Assembly: GCF_012911925.1 (NCBI RefSeq)
Contig: NZ_JAAXKY010000082.1
Span: 1-32,894 of the forward strand
Source: Pseudonocardia xinjiangensis
Lineage (GTDB): Bacteria; Actinomycetota; Actinomycetes; Mycobacteriales; Pseudonocardiaceae
Direction of reading: 5' to 3'
Length of the DNA stretch: 32,894 nucleotides
Part shown: in pieces, positions 6,823 to 14,867 of the stretch
Position numbering within the stretch: the stretch's first letter is position 1
Layout: each line of letters opens with the position of its first letter
Made by a program: the position numbers and the translations under genes
The notes under the pieces: generated by a model
The model's database searches: none
What the model saw: the letters and a program-made list of their open reading frames with translations, nothing else
What the model was told of the DNA's origin: nothing

Positions 6823-7950
6823 ATGTCCAGTGCGCTGTTCGACCCGGTGTTCGGGGCCGACCGGGTGGCGGCCCGGCTCGACGACGCCTCCTGGGTGGCC
6901 GCGCTCGTCGCCGTCGAGGTGGCGTTGGCCCGGGCCGCGGCCGAGCACGGGGTCGTCCCCGCGGCCGACGCCGCACGCATCGCCGCGGTGGCCGGCGACC
7001 TGCGGATCGACCCCGCGGAGCTCGGGCGGGCGGCCGTGGAGGGCGGGAACCCGGTGATCCCGCTGGTCAGGCTGCTGCGGGAGGCTGCGGGGGAGGCCGG
7101 GCGATCCGTGCACCCCGGCGCCACGAGCCAGGACGTCATGGACACCGCCGCCGTGCTCCTCACCGGGTGGGCGGGCGAGATCGTGCTCGACGACCTGCGC
7201 GGTGCCGCCGACGCCGCCGCGGCACTGGCCGCCGCGCACCGGACCACCCCCATGATCGCCCGCACGCTCGGACAGCAGGCCCTGCCCACGACGTTCGGCC
7301 TCGTCGCGGCCGGGTGGTGCGCGGGCCTGGACCGGGCCACAGCCGGGCTCGCGCGTCCCTTCTCCGCGTTGCCCGTCCAGCTCGGCGGGGCTGCCGGCAC
7401 CCTCGCGGCGCTGCACCCGCACGGCCCTGCCGTGGCGGCGTCGCTCGCGGCGAGCCTCGGGCTCTCCGACACCCCGCCGTGGCACACCGAGCGCACCCGG
7501 ATCGGCGAGCTGGCTGGCGCGCTGGCCGTGGCCGCAGGCGCCTGCGCGAAGCCGGCCACGGACGTGGTCCTGCTCGCCGGGACGGAGCTCGGCGAGGTGT
7601 CCGAGGCCGCGCCGGGCGACTCGTCGTCGATGCCGCACAAGCGCAACCCGATCGCCGCGATCACGGCGCGGGGGGCGGCCCGGCGCGCCCCCGGCCTGGC
7701 CGCGGTGCTGCTCGCCGCGGCCGACCACGAGCACCAGCGCGCGGCGGGAGCCTGGCACGCCGAGTGGCAGACGCTCGGCGAGCTCCTGCGGGCCACCGGC
7801 GGCGCCGCGGCCCGGCTGCGGACCTGCCTGAAGGGCCTGGTGGTCCACCCGGACCGGATGGCCGCGAACCTCGCGCTCACCAGCGGGACGGACCCCTCGC
7901 CCGGCCACGCCGCCGACCTGGTGGACCGGTTGCTCGCGGACCGGCCGTGA
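6823..7950 (+). CDS. pcaB: 3-carboxy-cis,cis-muconate cycloisomerase-like lyase
   Basis: A fumarase/aspartase-superfamily enzyme of 375 residues, expected to cyclise 3-carboxy-cis,cis-muconate to 4-carboxymuconolactone in protocatechuate degradation. The PcaB-like signature SVHPGATSQDVMDT lies at 95-108 and the superfamily signature SSSMPHKRNP at 267-276, with the catalytic loop serine region intact. It is shorter than many PcaB proteins (about 450 residues), mainly because the C-terminal domain is trimmed; similar short versions are common in Actinobacteria as far as I recall. It diverges from the CoA-transferase operon, and the PcaR-like regulator gene follows on the same strand. Adenylosuccinate lyase is the main alternative, but motif details and context favour PcaB. 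Confidence 0.85.
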   Translation: MSSALFDPVFGADRVAARLDDASWVAALVAVEVALARAAAEHGVVPAADAARIAAVAGDLRIDPAELGRAAVEGGNPVIPLVRLLREAAGEAGRSVHPGATSQDVMDTAAVLLTGWAGEIVLDDLRGAADAAAALAAAHRTTPMIARTLGQQALPTTFGLVAAGWCAGLDRATAGLARPFSALPVQLGGAAGTLAALHPHGPAVAASLAASLGLSDTPPWHTERTRIGELAGALAVAAGACAKPATDVVLLAGTELGEVSEAAPGDSSSMPHKRNPIAAITARGAARRAPGLAAVLLAAADHEHQRAAGAWHAEWQTLGELLRATGGAAARLRTCLKGLVVHPDRMAANLALTSGTDPSPGHAADLVDRLLADRP

Positions 7951-7954
7951 CCCC

Positions 7955-8010
7955 CGCGAGTCGCCCAGAATCCGCCCGCGAGTCGCCCGGTTCGCGCGCG
8001 CGAGTCGCCC
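7955..8010. repeat. Three direct repeats with an exact 22-base period
   Basis: CGCGAGTCGCCC occurs at 7955-7966, 7977-7988 and 7999-8010. The spacing is exactly 22 bases, about two helical turns. The array starts immediately after the pcaB stop and ends 49 bases before the regulator gene. The sequence following the second copy also appears at the window's left edge, which favours an interspersed repeat over a local operator. Confidence 0.6.
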
Positions 8011-8059
8011 GGCCCGGTGCCACGCCGCCGCGCCCCGCCACGAGCAGGACGGGGGCGCC

Positions 8060-8824
8060 GTGGTGACCGAACACGTCCGCTCGCTCGCCAGGGGACTCGC
8101 CGTCATCCGGGCCTTCGACGCGGATCACCCCGAGCAGACCCTGAGCGAGGTCGCCCGCCGCACCGGGCTGCCGCGCGCCGCCACCCGGCGCTTCCTGCAC
8201 ACCCTCACCGAGCTCGGCTACGTCCGCTCCGACGGACGGATCTTCGCGCTCACCCCGCGGGTGCTGGAGCTGGGCTACTCCTACCTCTCCAGCCTGTCGC
8301 TGCCCGAGATCGCCGCGCCGCACCTGGAGGCGCTGGTCCGGGAGGTGCAGGAGTCGGCGTCGGTCTCGGTGCTCGACGGTGGTGACGTGGTCTACGTCGC
8401 CCGGGTGCCCACCTCGCGGATCATGACCGTCGCTATCACGATCGGCACCCGGCTGCCGGCCTACGTCACGTCGATGGGCCGGGTGCTGCTGGCCGCCCTC
8501 CCGCCCGAGGAGCGGGCGGACCGGCTGGCGGCACTGCGACCGCAGCCCCTGACGGACCGCACCCTCACCGACCCGGCGGCGCTCGCCCGCGAGCTCGACG
8601 CGGTCCGCGAGGCCGGGTTCTGCGTGGTGGACCAGGAGCTGGAGCTGGGGCTGCGCTCGATCTCCGTCCCGGTGCGCGGCCCGGGCGGCGCCGTGGTGGC
8701 TGCGGCGAACGTCAGCACCAGGGCGGGCTCGCGGGACGTCGTGCGTGAGGTCCTCCCGGCGCTGCGGGCGTGCGCGTCCGCCATCGAGGCCGACATCACC
8801 GCGGGCGACCGGACCCCGCGCTGA
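8060..8824 (+). CDS. pcaR: IclR-family regulator, PcaR type
   Basis: A 254-residue IclR-family regulator. The N-terminal winged helix (about 5-65) contains RSLARGLAVIRAFD and TLSEVARRTGLPRAATRRFLHTL; the GAF-like effector domain follows, with VYVARVPTSRIMTVAITIGTRLPAYVTSMGRVLLA at 112-146. This arrangement closely resembles PcaR/PcaU regulators that sense 3-oxoadipate or protocatechuate. GTG 8060 and GTG 8063 are both possible starts. It lies downstream of pcaB and is the obvious candidate to bind the twin palindromes at 6667-6700 in the pcaI-pcaB intergenic region. A 7-bp hairpin follows its stop. Confidence 0.88.
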   Translation: MVTEHVRSLARGLAVIRAFDADHPEQTLSEVARRTGLPRAATRRFLHTLTELGYVRSDGRIFALTPRVLELGYSYLSSLSLPEIAAPHLEALVREVQESASVSVLDGGDVVYVARVPTSRIMTVAITIGTRLPAYVTSMGRVLLAALPPEERADRLAALRPQPLTDRTLTDPAALARELDAVREAGFCVVDQELELGLRSISVPVRGPGGAVVAAANVSTRAGSRDVVREVLPALRACASAIEADITAGDRTPR

Positions 8825-8836
8825 CACCTCCGCCCG

Positions 8837-8856
8837 GCCGGGGGGAATGCCCCGGC
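8837..8856 (+). terminator. Hairpin after the IclR regulator gene
   Basis: GCCGGGG (8837-8843) and CCCCGGC (8850-8856) enclose a 6-base loop, 13 bases after the stop. It separates the pca module from the flavin monooxygenase pair. Confidence 0.5.
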
Positions 8857-8911
8857 AGCGGCACCGGGTTCGAACGAGGAACGGGCCGACGCGAGCCACC
8901 GGAGGGCACTC

Positions 8912-10048
8912 ATGGGGCGCAGTACGTACCTGGCGGTGGAGGTGTCGGGAGCGGGTCGGCACCCGGCGGCGTGGCTGCGGCCGGACGCTCAACCGGACGC
9001 CCTGCTCACAGCGCCGTACCACGTCGGGCTGGCGCGGCTCGCCGCCCGGGCCGGTGCCGACTTCCTCGCCGTGCCCGACTCCCTCGCCCCACCGTCGGCC
9101 GACCCGCGGCTGGTGCCGCTGCGCCTGGACGCGGTGGCGATCGCCGCGCGGGTGGCGCCGGTCGTCCCCGGTGTCGGGCTGGTGCCCACGGTGACCGTCA
9201 CCCATACCGAGCCGTTCCACGTCTCCAAGGCGATCGCCACGCTGGACCTGGTGTCCTCCGGCCGGGCCGGCTGGGAGCCCGTCGTCTCGCGGACGGCCGC
9301 GGAGGCGGAGCTGTTCGGCCGCAAGCCGGCCGCGCCGCCCGCCGAGCTGTGGCGGGAGGCCGTCGAGGTCGTCGACGTCGTGGTGGCGCTGTGGGACTCC
9401 TGGGAGGACGACGCCGTGATCCGCGACGTCGCCACCGGCCGCTACGTCGACCGCGACAAGCTGCACTACATCGACTTCAGCGGTGAGTTCTTCTCGGTGA
9501 AGGGCCCCTCGATCACGCCGCGCAGCCCGCAGGCCCACCCGCTGGTCGTGGTGCGCGGTGACGAACCGGAGGCACTCGCTGTGGCCGCGGCCCGGGCCGA
9601 CGTGGTCCGCGTCGCCGCCGCCGACCTGGCGACGGCCCACACCGCGCGGGAGCGGGTGCGCGCGGCGGTGGCCGCGGCGGGCCGGGACCCGGACGCGGTC
9701 GCCGTGCTGCTCGACGTGGAGGTGCTGCTGGGCGCCGACGCCGGGAGCGCCCGCCGCGAGCTCGACGCGCTCGACGCCCACCGCGAGCTCGCCCCGTCCT
9801 CGCTGCGGGTCGTCGACACGGCGGCCACGCTGGTCGACGTGATCACCGACGCCGTGGCGGGCGGCGCTGCCGACGGCGTCACCGCCGTGCCGCTCGCGCT
9901 GCCGAGCGGGGTGCGGGCGATCGCCGCTGACGTGGCTCCCCGGCTCGCCGACCGCGGCCTGCGGACCCCGGTCGCGCCCGGTGCCACGCTGCGCGACCGC
10001 TTCGGCCTCGCCCGCCCGGCGAACCGGTTCGAGGGAGCGCGCGCGTGA
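8912..10048 (+). CDS. LLM-class (luciferase-like) flavin-dependent oxidoreductase
   Basis: A 378-residue TIM-barrel flavin enzyme of the bacterial luciferase-like superfamily. Recognisable segments include GLARLAARAGADFLAVPDS, the FMN-side strand PGVGLVPTVTVTHTEPFHVSKAIATLDLVSSGRAGWEPV (about 90-130) and LHYIDFSGEFFSVKGPSITPRSPQ HPLVVV. These match the NtaA/SnaA/DszA side of the family. ATG 8912 is preceded by GGAGGG with normal spacing. The C-terminal third is atypically Ala/Val-rich and less conserved. Its stop overlaps the GTG of the next monooxygenase by four bases, so the two are coupled. The substrate is unknown; desulfurisation or aromatic oxidation are possible roles of the pair. Confidence 0.82.
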   Translation: MGRSTYLAVEVSGAGRHPAAWLRPDAQPDALLTAPYHVGLARLAARAGADFLAVPDSLAPPSADPRLVPLRLDAVAIAARVAPVVPGVGLVPTVTVTHTEPFHVSKAIATLDLVSSGRAGWEPVVSRTAAEAELFGRKPAAPPAELWREAVEVVDVVVALWDSWEDDAVIRDVATGRYVDRDKLHYIDFSGEFFSVKGPSITPRSPQAHPLVVVRGDEPEALAVAAARADVVRVAAADLATAHTARERVRAAVAAAGRDPDAVAVLLDVEVLLGADAGSARRELDALDAHRELAPSSLRVVDTAATLVDVITDAVAGGAADGVTAVPLALPSGVRAIAADVAPRLADRGLRTPVAPGATLRDRFGLARPANRFEGARA

Positions 10049-11388
10049 CCGCCACGAAGCAGATCCACCTGGCCGCACACTTCCCGGGGGTCAACAACAC
10101 CACCGTCTGGAGCGACCCGGAGTCCGGCAGCCAGACCGACTTCGCCTCGTTCGTGCACTTCGCGCAGACCGCCGAGCGGGGCCTGTTCGACTTCCTGTTC
10201 CTCGCCGAGGGGCTGCGGCTGCGCGAGCACCGCGGCCGGATCCACGACCTCGACGTGGTGGGGCGCCCCGACACGCTCACCGTGCTGAACGCGATCGCCG
10301 CCGTCACCACGCACCTGGGCCTCGGGGGCACCCTCAACACCACGTTCAACGAGCCCTACGAGCTGGCGAAGCAGCTGGCGTCGCTCGACCATCTCTCCGG
10401 TGGCCGGGCCGCCTGGAACCTCGTCACCAGCTCGGACGCCTTCACCGGCGAGAACTTCCGCCGCGGCGGGTTCCTGGCGCCCGAGCAGCGCTACGACCGC
10501 GCGCAGGAGATCCTCGACGCGACCCGGGAGCTGTGGCTGTCCTGGGCGGAGGACGCGGTGGTGGCCGACCGGGAGCGCGGCGTCTTCGTGCGTGACGGTG
10601 CGGTGCCGGTCGTCGAGCACCGGGGCGAGCAGTTCTCGTTCTCCGGACGGTTCTCGCTCCCGCCGACGCCGCAGGGGCACCCGGTGCTGATCCAGTCCGG
10701 CGACTCGGACGCGGGCCGGGAGTTCGGGGCCCGCACCGCCGACGCGATCTTCTCCCGGCACGGCACGCTCGAGGCGGGACAGGCCTTCTACCGCGACCTC
10801 AAGGGCAGGCTCCCGCGCTACGGCCGGGCCGAGCGGGACGTCACGATCCTGCCGGCCACCACGTTCGCGCTCGGCGACACCGCGGAGGACGCGGAGGAGG
10901 TGGCCGACCGGGTCCGGCGCGCCCAGGTGAGCCCGCAGACCGCGATCGCGTTCCTCGAACAGGTGTGGGGCCGCGACCTGTCGGCGTACGACCCCGACGG
11001 CCCGCTGCCCGACGTCGACCCGGACCCGGACGGCACGTCGATCACGCGCGGCCGGGTGCGGCACGAGAAGGACCCGGCGGCCGTGGCCCGGCAGTGGCGG
11101 GAGCTCGCCGAGGCGAAGGGCGGCCTCTCAATCCGGGAGCTGATCATCGAGACCACCGCCCGGCAGTCGTTCGTCGGCACCCCGCGGCAGGTGGCCGAGC
11201 AGATGGACACCTACGTGCAGGAGAACGCCTGCGACGGCTTCATCCTCATCCCGCACCTGGTCCCCGGCGGGCTCGACGAGTTCGTCGAGAAGGTGGTGCC
11301 GGAGCTGCAGGACCGGGGCAGCTTCCGTACCGAGTACACCGGGCCGACCCTGCGCCACCACCTCGGCCTGGCCCGCCCCCGAGCCTGA
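10045..11388 (+). CDS. FMNH2-dependent monooxygenase, NtaA/SnaA/DszA family
   Basis: A 447-residue two-component-type monooxygenase that needs reduced flavin from a separate reductase. Its N-terminal half has the hallmark sequence: VNNTTVWSDPESGSQTDFASF, then RGLFDFLFLAEG, then LASLDHLSGGRAAWNLVTSSD at about 111-131. The middle has NFRRGGFLAPEQRYDRAQEI and the SGDSDAGREFGARTADAIFS segment. These are characteristic of nitrilotriacetate monooxygenase component A and DszA. The GTG start overlaps the stop of the preceding flavin enzyme (GTGA). No flavin reductase is encoded nearby. The pair follows the pcaR gene after a hairpin, so a functional link to aromatic degradation is suggestive only. Confidence 0.88.
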   Translation: MTATKQIHLAAHFPGVNNTTVWSDPESGSQTDFASFVHFAQTAERGLFDFLFLAEGLRLREHRGRIHDLDVVGRPDTLTVLNAIAAVTTHLGLGGTLNTTFNEPYELAKQLASLDHLSGGRAAWNLVTSSDAFTGENFRRGGFLAPEQRYDRAQEILDATRELWLSWAEDAVVADRERGVFVRDGAVPVVEHRGEQFSFSGRFSLPPTPQGHPVLIQSGDSDAGREFGARTADAIFSRHGTLEAGQAFYRDLKGRLPRYGRAERDVTILPATTFALGDTAEDAEEVADRVRRAQVSPQTAIAFLEQVWGRDLSAYDPDGPLPDVDPDPDGTSITRGRVRHEKDPAAVARQWRELAEAKGGLSIRELIIETTARQSFVGTPRQVAEQMDTYVQENACDGFILIPHLVPGGLDEFVEKVVPELQDRGSFRTEYTGPTLRHHLGLARPRA

Positions 11389-11399
11389 ACCCACCGCGG

Positions 11400-11768
11400 T
11401 CAGGACGGACCCTCCAGGAGTTCGGCCAGGACCGCGGCCTCACTGATCGCGGGGTCCTTGCTGGCCGTCAGCAGCGTCAGGGTCCGGCCCTGCGCGAGCT
11501 CTGCCAGGTGCGCGAGGGCGGACTCCTGCTCACCGCTCCCGAGCTCCTCCCGGTACCGACGCCCGAACTCGGTGAAGAGCTCGGGGTCGTGGCCGTACCA
11601 CCGGCGCAGCTCGGTGGATGGGGCGACGTGTCCGCACCACTCGTCGATCCGCGCCCTGGCCTTGCTCATGCCCCGCGGCCAGAGCCGGTCGACCAGCACG
11701 CGGACGCCGTCCTGCTCGGTGACGGGGTCGTAGATGCGGCGCACCCGCACCGCTCCGGCAGGCCTCAC
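11400..11768 (-). CDS. DUF488 family protein (YeaO-like)
   Basis: A 122-residue DUF488 protein; the conserved block RRIYDPVTEQDGVRVLVDRLWPRGMSKARARIDEWCGHVAPSTELRRWYGHDP and the C-terminal LTLLTASKDP are diagnostic. The molecular function of the family is not established. The GTG at 11768 is chosen because it overlaps the stop codon of the bicupin gene by four bases (GTGA), giving translational coupling and the usual family length. A longer open frame through the bicupin gene is a shadow. Confidence 0.85.
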   Translation of the reverse strand: MRPAGAVRVRRIYDPVTEQDGVRVLVDRLWPRGMSKARARIDEWCGHVAPSTELRRWYGHDPELFTEFGRRYREELGSGEQESALAHLAELAQGRTLTLLTASKDPAISEAAVLAELLEGPS

Positions 11769-12976
11769 CGCAGTGGGGTGATGCCCTGGGTCTCGCGCGG
11801 GAACGTCGCGAGCGTCTCCTCGGAGATGTTGAGATGTGCCGACACCAGCGACGGCGGGACGTGGGCGAGCCAGTTCGCGAGCGAGACCTCCTCGTAGTGG
11901 TCGCTGCGGAAGGTCTCGACGTAGATCAGGACGTCGTCCCCGGTGTTCTCGACGTAGTGACCGAGGTTCCGGCGCACCACGCCGACGTCGCCCGCACGGA
12001 AGTCCGACGTGTTGGCGTGCGGCCCGGTGTTGAAGACCGTCATGCGGCCCTGCCCGCGCAGGTAGTACTGCCACTCGTCGGCGTTCGGGTGCCAGTGCAG
12101 TTCCCGCATCGAGCCGGGCTGGATGATGTTGAGTGCGGCAGCGACCGACCGTGCGGCGGGGAAGTTGGTGCTGTCGGCGACCTGGATGCTCCCGCCGCTG
12201 TTGCGGTAGCGCGCCTCGGAGCGCGACAGGCGGAAGATCACGGCCTCGGTCGCGCCCCACTCCACGCCTGCCGCCTCCTGGTCCGCGGCCAGATCTCCGG
12301 GTTCGTCGCCGGGGAAGATCCAGAGGTTGTGCAGCGGGATGTCCGTGAAGACCTCCTGGGCGACGCCGAAGTTCTTGGCGAGCACGTCCGGCGGGGTGTG
12401 GGCGAACCAGTCGGTCAGCAGCAGCGTGTTGCTCTCCGACTGCTGACCGTCGTCGAACGCGAGGACGAACTCCGCTCCGTCGGGCCCGCGCCCTTGCAGC
12501 GAGTGCGGCAGGCCGGCCGGGAAGAACCACAGGTCGCCCGCCTCGACGTCGTCCACGCTCGGCCGTCCGGTGCGGCTCAGCGTGGTGATCCGGCAGCGCC
12601 CCTCGGTCATCAGGGCCCACTCGGCGGTCTGGTGCCAGTGGAGCTCCCGGATGCCGCCCGCCTCGAGGTACATGTTGACGCCGGCGATCTCGTCCGAGAT
12701 CGCGAAGTCGGACTGGGTGAGCTCGCGTGCCCAGCCGCCCTCCTGCACGCGTCGGGGGGAGATGTTGAACGAGGACCAGAAGAACGGCTGCGAGCTGATG
12801 TCGGTGGCGGGCGCGTGCATGTGGTTCGGGAACTGGCTCTCGATGACCGGGTTCCGCGGGCCTTTCATGGTGGTGCTCGCCGGGTGGTCGAGGGTGTTGA
12901 TCTCGCCCTCGGGCGGGAGGTCCGGATCGCCGAAGCTCGGTGTCTCGTGGTGCGGTGCTGGTACCTGGGGTTCCAT
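11765..12976 (-). CDS. oxdC: Oxalate decarboxylase-like bicupin
   Basis: A 403-residue two-domain cupin that would convert oxalate to formate and CO2 at a manganese centre. The N-terminal site is complete: His113, His115, Glu119 and His158 (ELHWHQTAEW; FPAGLPHSL). The C-terminal site repeats it with His294, His296, Glu301 and His340. After the first site comes FDDGQQSESNTLLLTDWF, which aligns with the flexible lid (SENST in Bacillus OxdC); the catalytic lid glutamate is kept (Glu181) with the next two residues exchanged. A lid Glu favours decarboxylase over oxalate oxidase. No signal peptide, so cytoplasmic. ATG 12976 has GGAGGAG 7 bases before it. The DUF488 gene is translationally coupled downstream. 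Confidence 0.88.
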   Translation of the reverse strand: MEPQVPAPHHETPSFGDPDLPPEGEINTLDHPASTTMKGPRNPVIESQFPNHMHAPATDISSQPFFWSSFNISPRRVQEGGWARELTQSDFAISDEIAGVNMYLEAGGIRELHWHQTAEWALMTEGRCRITTLSRTGRPSVDDVEAGDLWFFPAGLPHSLQGRGPDGAEFVLAFDDGQQSESNTLLLTDWFAHTPPDVLAKNFGVAQEVFTDIPLHNLWIFPGDEPGDLAADQEAAGVEWGATEAVIFRLSRSEARYRNSGGSIQVADSTNFPAARSVAAALNIIQPGSMRELHWHPNADEWQYYLRGQGRMTVFNTGPHANTSDFRAGDVGVVRRNLGHYVENTGDDVLIYVETFRSDHYEEVSLANWLAHVPPSLVSAHLNISEETLATFPRETQGITPLR

Positions 12977-13120
12977 CGGCTGGCTCCTCCACCTCGCGCC
13001 GGCGACCGGGCCGTGCCGTCACCCGGCCGGCGCTGCGGTCCTCACGCCACCACCTCACCCCGGCGCCGGGTTCCTCGCTTGAGCAGAATGACTGGACTTC
13101 GGCCGCCGGTGGCACCTCCT

Positions 13121-13137
13121 GCATCGCCGAGCGATGC
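13121..13137 (-). terminator. Hairpin after the response regulator gene
   Basis: GCATCGC-CGA-GCGATGC, a 7-bp stem with a 3-base loop, begins 7 bases after the stop of the last gene of the ABC/two-component operon. The rest of 12977-13143 shows no gene and no convincing promoter boxes for the bicupin. Confidence 0.5.
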
Positions 13138-13143
13138 CGTGGC

Positions 13144-13764
13144 CTACAGCCAGCCCCGGTCGCGGGCCACCCGCGCGGCCTCGATCCGGTTGCGCACCCC
13201 GAGCTTCGTGATGGCCGTCGAGAGGTAGTTGCGCACCGTGCCCTCGGCCAGGTGCAGGTGCGCGGCGATGTCGCTGTTGGGCAGCCCCTCGGCGGCGAGG
13301 CGGAGCACGTCGCGCTCGCGGTCGGTCATCGGGTCGGCGCCGTCCCACGCGGCGACGGCGAGCGCCGGGTCCACCACCCGCTGCCCGGCGTGCACCCGGC
13401 GGACGGTGTCGACGAGCTGGTCGACTGGCGCGTCCTTGAGCACGTACCCCGACACGCCGCTCTCCAGGGCCCGGCGCAGGTAGCCCGAGCGCGCGAAGGT
13501 CGTGACGATCACCAGCCGGGTGCGGGCCCGCATGCGGTGCAGCTCGGCGGCCACGTCCAGGCCGCTGAGGCCGGGCATCTCGACGTCGGTGACCAGCACG
13601 TCCGGGTCGTGCTCCTCGACGGCGGCCAACGCTTGCGTGCCGTCGGTGGCCGTGGCCACCACCTCGAGGTCCGGCTCGAACGACAGCAGCCGGGCGAAGG
13701 CGCCGAGCACCATGCCCTGGTCCTCCGCGAGTACCAGCCGGATCACGCTCGCCCGCCCCGTCAT
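13144..13764 (-). CDS. NarL/DesR-type response regulator
   Basis: A 206-residue response regulator. The receiver domain has the acidic pair in LVLAEDQ, phosphoacceptor Asp60 (VLVTDVEMPG) and Lys110 (GYVLKDAP). The C-terminal LuxR/GerE helix-turn-helix spans about 143-206 (LTDRERDVLRLAAEGLPNSDIAAHL and onward). Its ATG overlaps the stop of the kinase gene (ATGA). Partner kinase and ABC exporter genes are in the same operon, so it most likely controls that exporter. A possible binding site is the TGAC-AAAA-GTCA palindrome upstream of the ATPase gene. Confidence 0.93.
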   Translation of the reverse strand: MTGRASVIRLVLAEDQGMVLGAFARLLSFEPDLEVVATATDGTQALAAVEEHDPDVLVTDVEMPGLSGLDVAAELHRMRARTRLVIVTTFARSGYLRRALESGVSGYVLKDAPVDQLVDTVRRVHAGQRVVDPALAVAAWDGADPMTDRERDVLRLAAEGLPNSDIAAHLHLAEGTVRNYLSTAITKLGVRNRIEAARVARDRGWL

Positions 13765-14867
13765 GTGGCCACCGCCGCCGGCACGGTGACGGTGAGCGCC
13801 GTGCCGCCACGGGCGCGGCGCTGCACCTCGCCGCCCAGCGCCGCGATCCGCTCGCGCATCCCGGTGAGCCCGTTGCCGTCCGGTGTCTCGCCGCCCACCC
13901 CGTCGTCGGCGACCTCCAGCACCACCCGCCCGCCGACGCGGTGCAGCGTGACCGTGCAGTGCCGGGCGTCGGCGTGGCGCACCACGTTGGTGACGCCCTC
14001 CCGCAGGGCCAGGCCCAGCGCGGTCTCGGCCGACGGGGTGAGCACCAGCCCGGGTTCGCGCGTGACCTCGAGCGTCACGCCAGCGGCGGTCAGTGCGCTG
14101 CGGGACACGGCCAGCTCGTCGTCGAGGTCGACCTGCCGCCAGCCGGACACGGTGGCCCGCACCTCCGTGAGCGCGGCACGTGCGGCCTGCTCCACCTCCG
14201 CCATCTCGGCGATCCCGGCCTCGGCGTCGGTGCGGGCGAGGCGCTGCGCGAGCTGGGAGCGCACGACGATGCCGGTGAGGGTCTGTCCGAGCAGGTCGTG
14301 CAGGTCGCGGGAGATCCGCTCCCGCTCCGACAGGGTGGCCAGGTGTTCCACCCTGGCGTTGTGGATGCGGTTCGCACGGCCCTCCTCGATCTCCTCGATC
14401 GTGACGAGCCCGACCACCCAGACGAGCACGAGGGACGGCGCGAACGCCCAGAGGCGCCAGGGCATCGGGATCGAGGAGAGCAGCACCAGCACCACGACGA
14501 GCGCCGTGAGCCCGGCGAGCCACCACCGGGCGACCCGCCGCGTCCGGCCGCTCCCGGCGAATGCAGCGGCGTAGACGAAGAGCACGCTCGCGCCCGAGTT
14601 GACCGGCGCGGCCAGGACACCCAGCACGGTGGTCGTCACCAGCGCCCAGCGCCGGACCGGGCCGGGACCGCGGTGCGCGAGAACGTAGATCGGGAGGAAC
14701 ACGACGACCACGGCGAGGGCCACCGCCCACTGCAAGGGCCGGTTCCGGTCGTCGTACAGCGGTTGGAAGAGCAGCATGCCCAGCCAGACCAGGTGCCAGA
14801 GGGTGGACGTCCGCAGCGGAGCCTGCCCGCGGACTGCGACCCCCGCACTGCCGGGCTCCGCGGTCAT
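13761..14867 (-). CDS. DesK-type sensor histidine kinase
   Basis: A 368-residue membrane kinase of the NarL/DesK class (HisKA_3). About four to five membrane segments fill residues 22-155. The dimerisation helix carries ERISRDLHDLLGQTL with phosphorylated His190. The ATPase domain has the N-box GVTNVVRHA (Asn294), DDG at 321-323 and GNGLTGM at 331-337. There is no periplasmic domain, so the signal is probably sensed in the membrane, as in DesK. The start ATG overlaps the stop of the permease gene. The kinase, regulator and ABC exporter form one unit, the arrangement of exporters that sense membrane stress or drugs. Confidence 0.92.
   Translation of the reverse strand: MTAEPGSAGVAVRGQAPLRTSTLWHLVWLGMLLFQPLYDDRNRPLQWAVALAVVVVFLPIYVLAHRGPGPVRRWALVTTTVLGVLAAPVNSGASVLFVYAAAFAGSGRTRRVARWWLAGLTALVVVLVLLSSIPMPWRLWAFAPSLVLVWVVGLVTIEEIEEGRANRIHNARVEHLATLSERERISRDLHDLLGQTLTGIVVRSQLAQRLARTDAEAGIAEMAEVEQAARAALTEVRATVSGWRQVDLDDELAVSRSALTAAGVTLEVTREPGLVLTPSAETALGLALREGVTNVVRHADARHCTVTLHRVGGRVVLEVADDGVGGETPDGNGLTGMRERIAALGGEVQRRARGGTALTVTVPAAVAT

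Noticed and set aside
8861..8885. GGGTTCGAAC, resembling a tRNA T-loop
   Set aside because: No acceptor, D or anticodon stems can be formed around it.
7877..10078. A 733-codon minus-strand frame opposite the IclR regulator and flavin oxidoreductase genes
   Set aside because: Compositionally a GC-driven shadow, with no recognisable domain.
11400..13124. A 574-codon frame on the minus strand
   Set aside because: Only the C-terminal 122 residues are protein-like (DUF488); the rest is a shadow of the bicupin gene.
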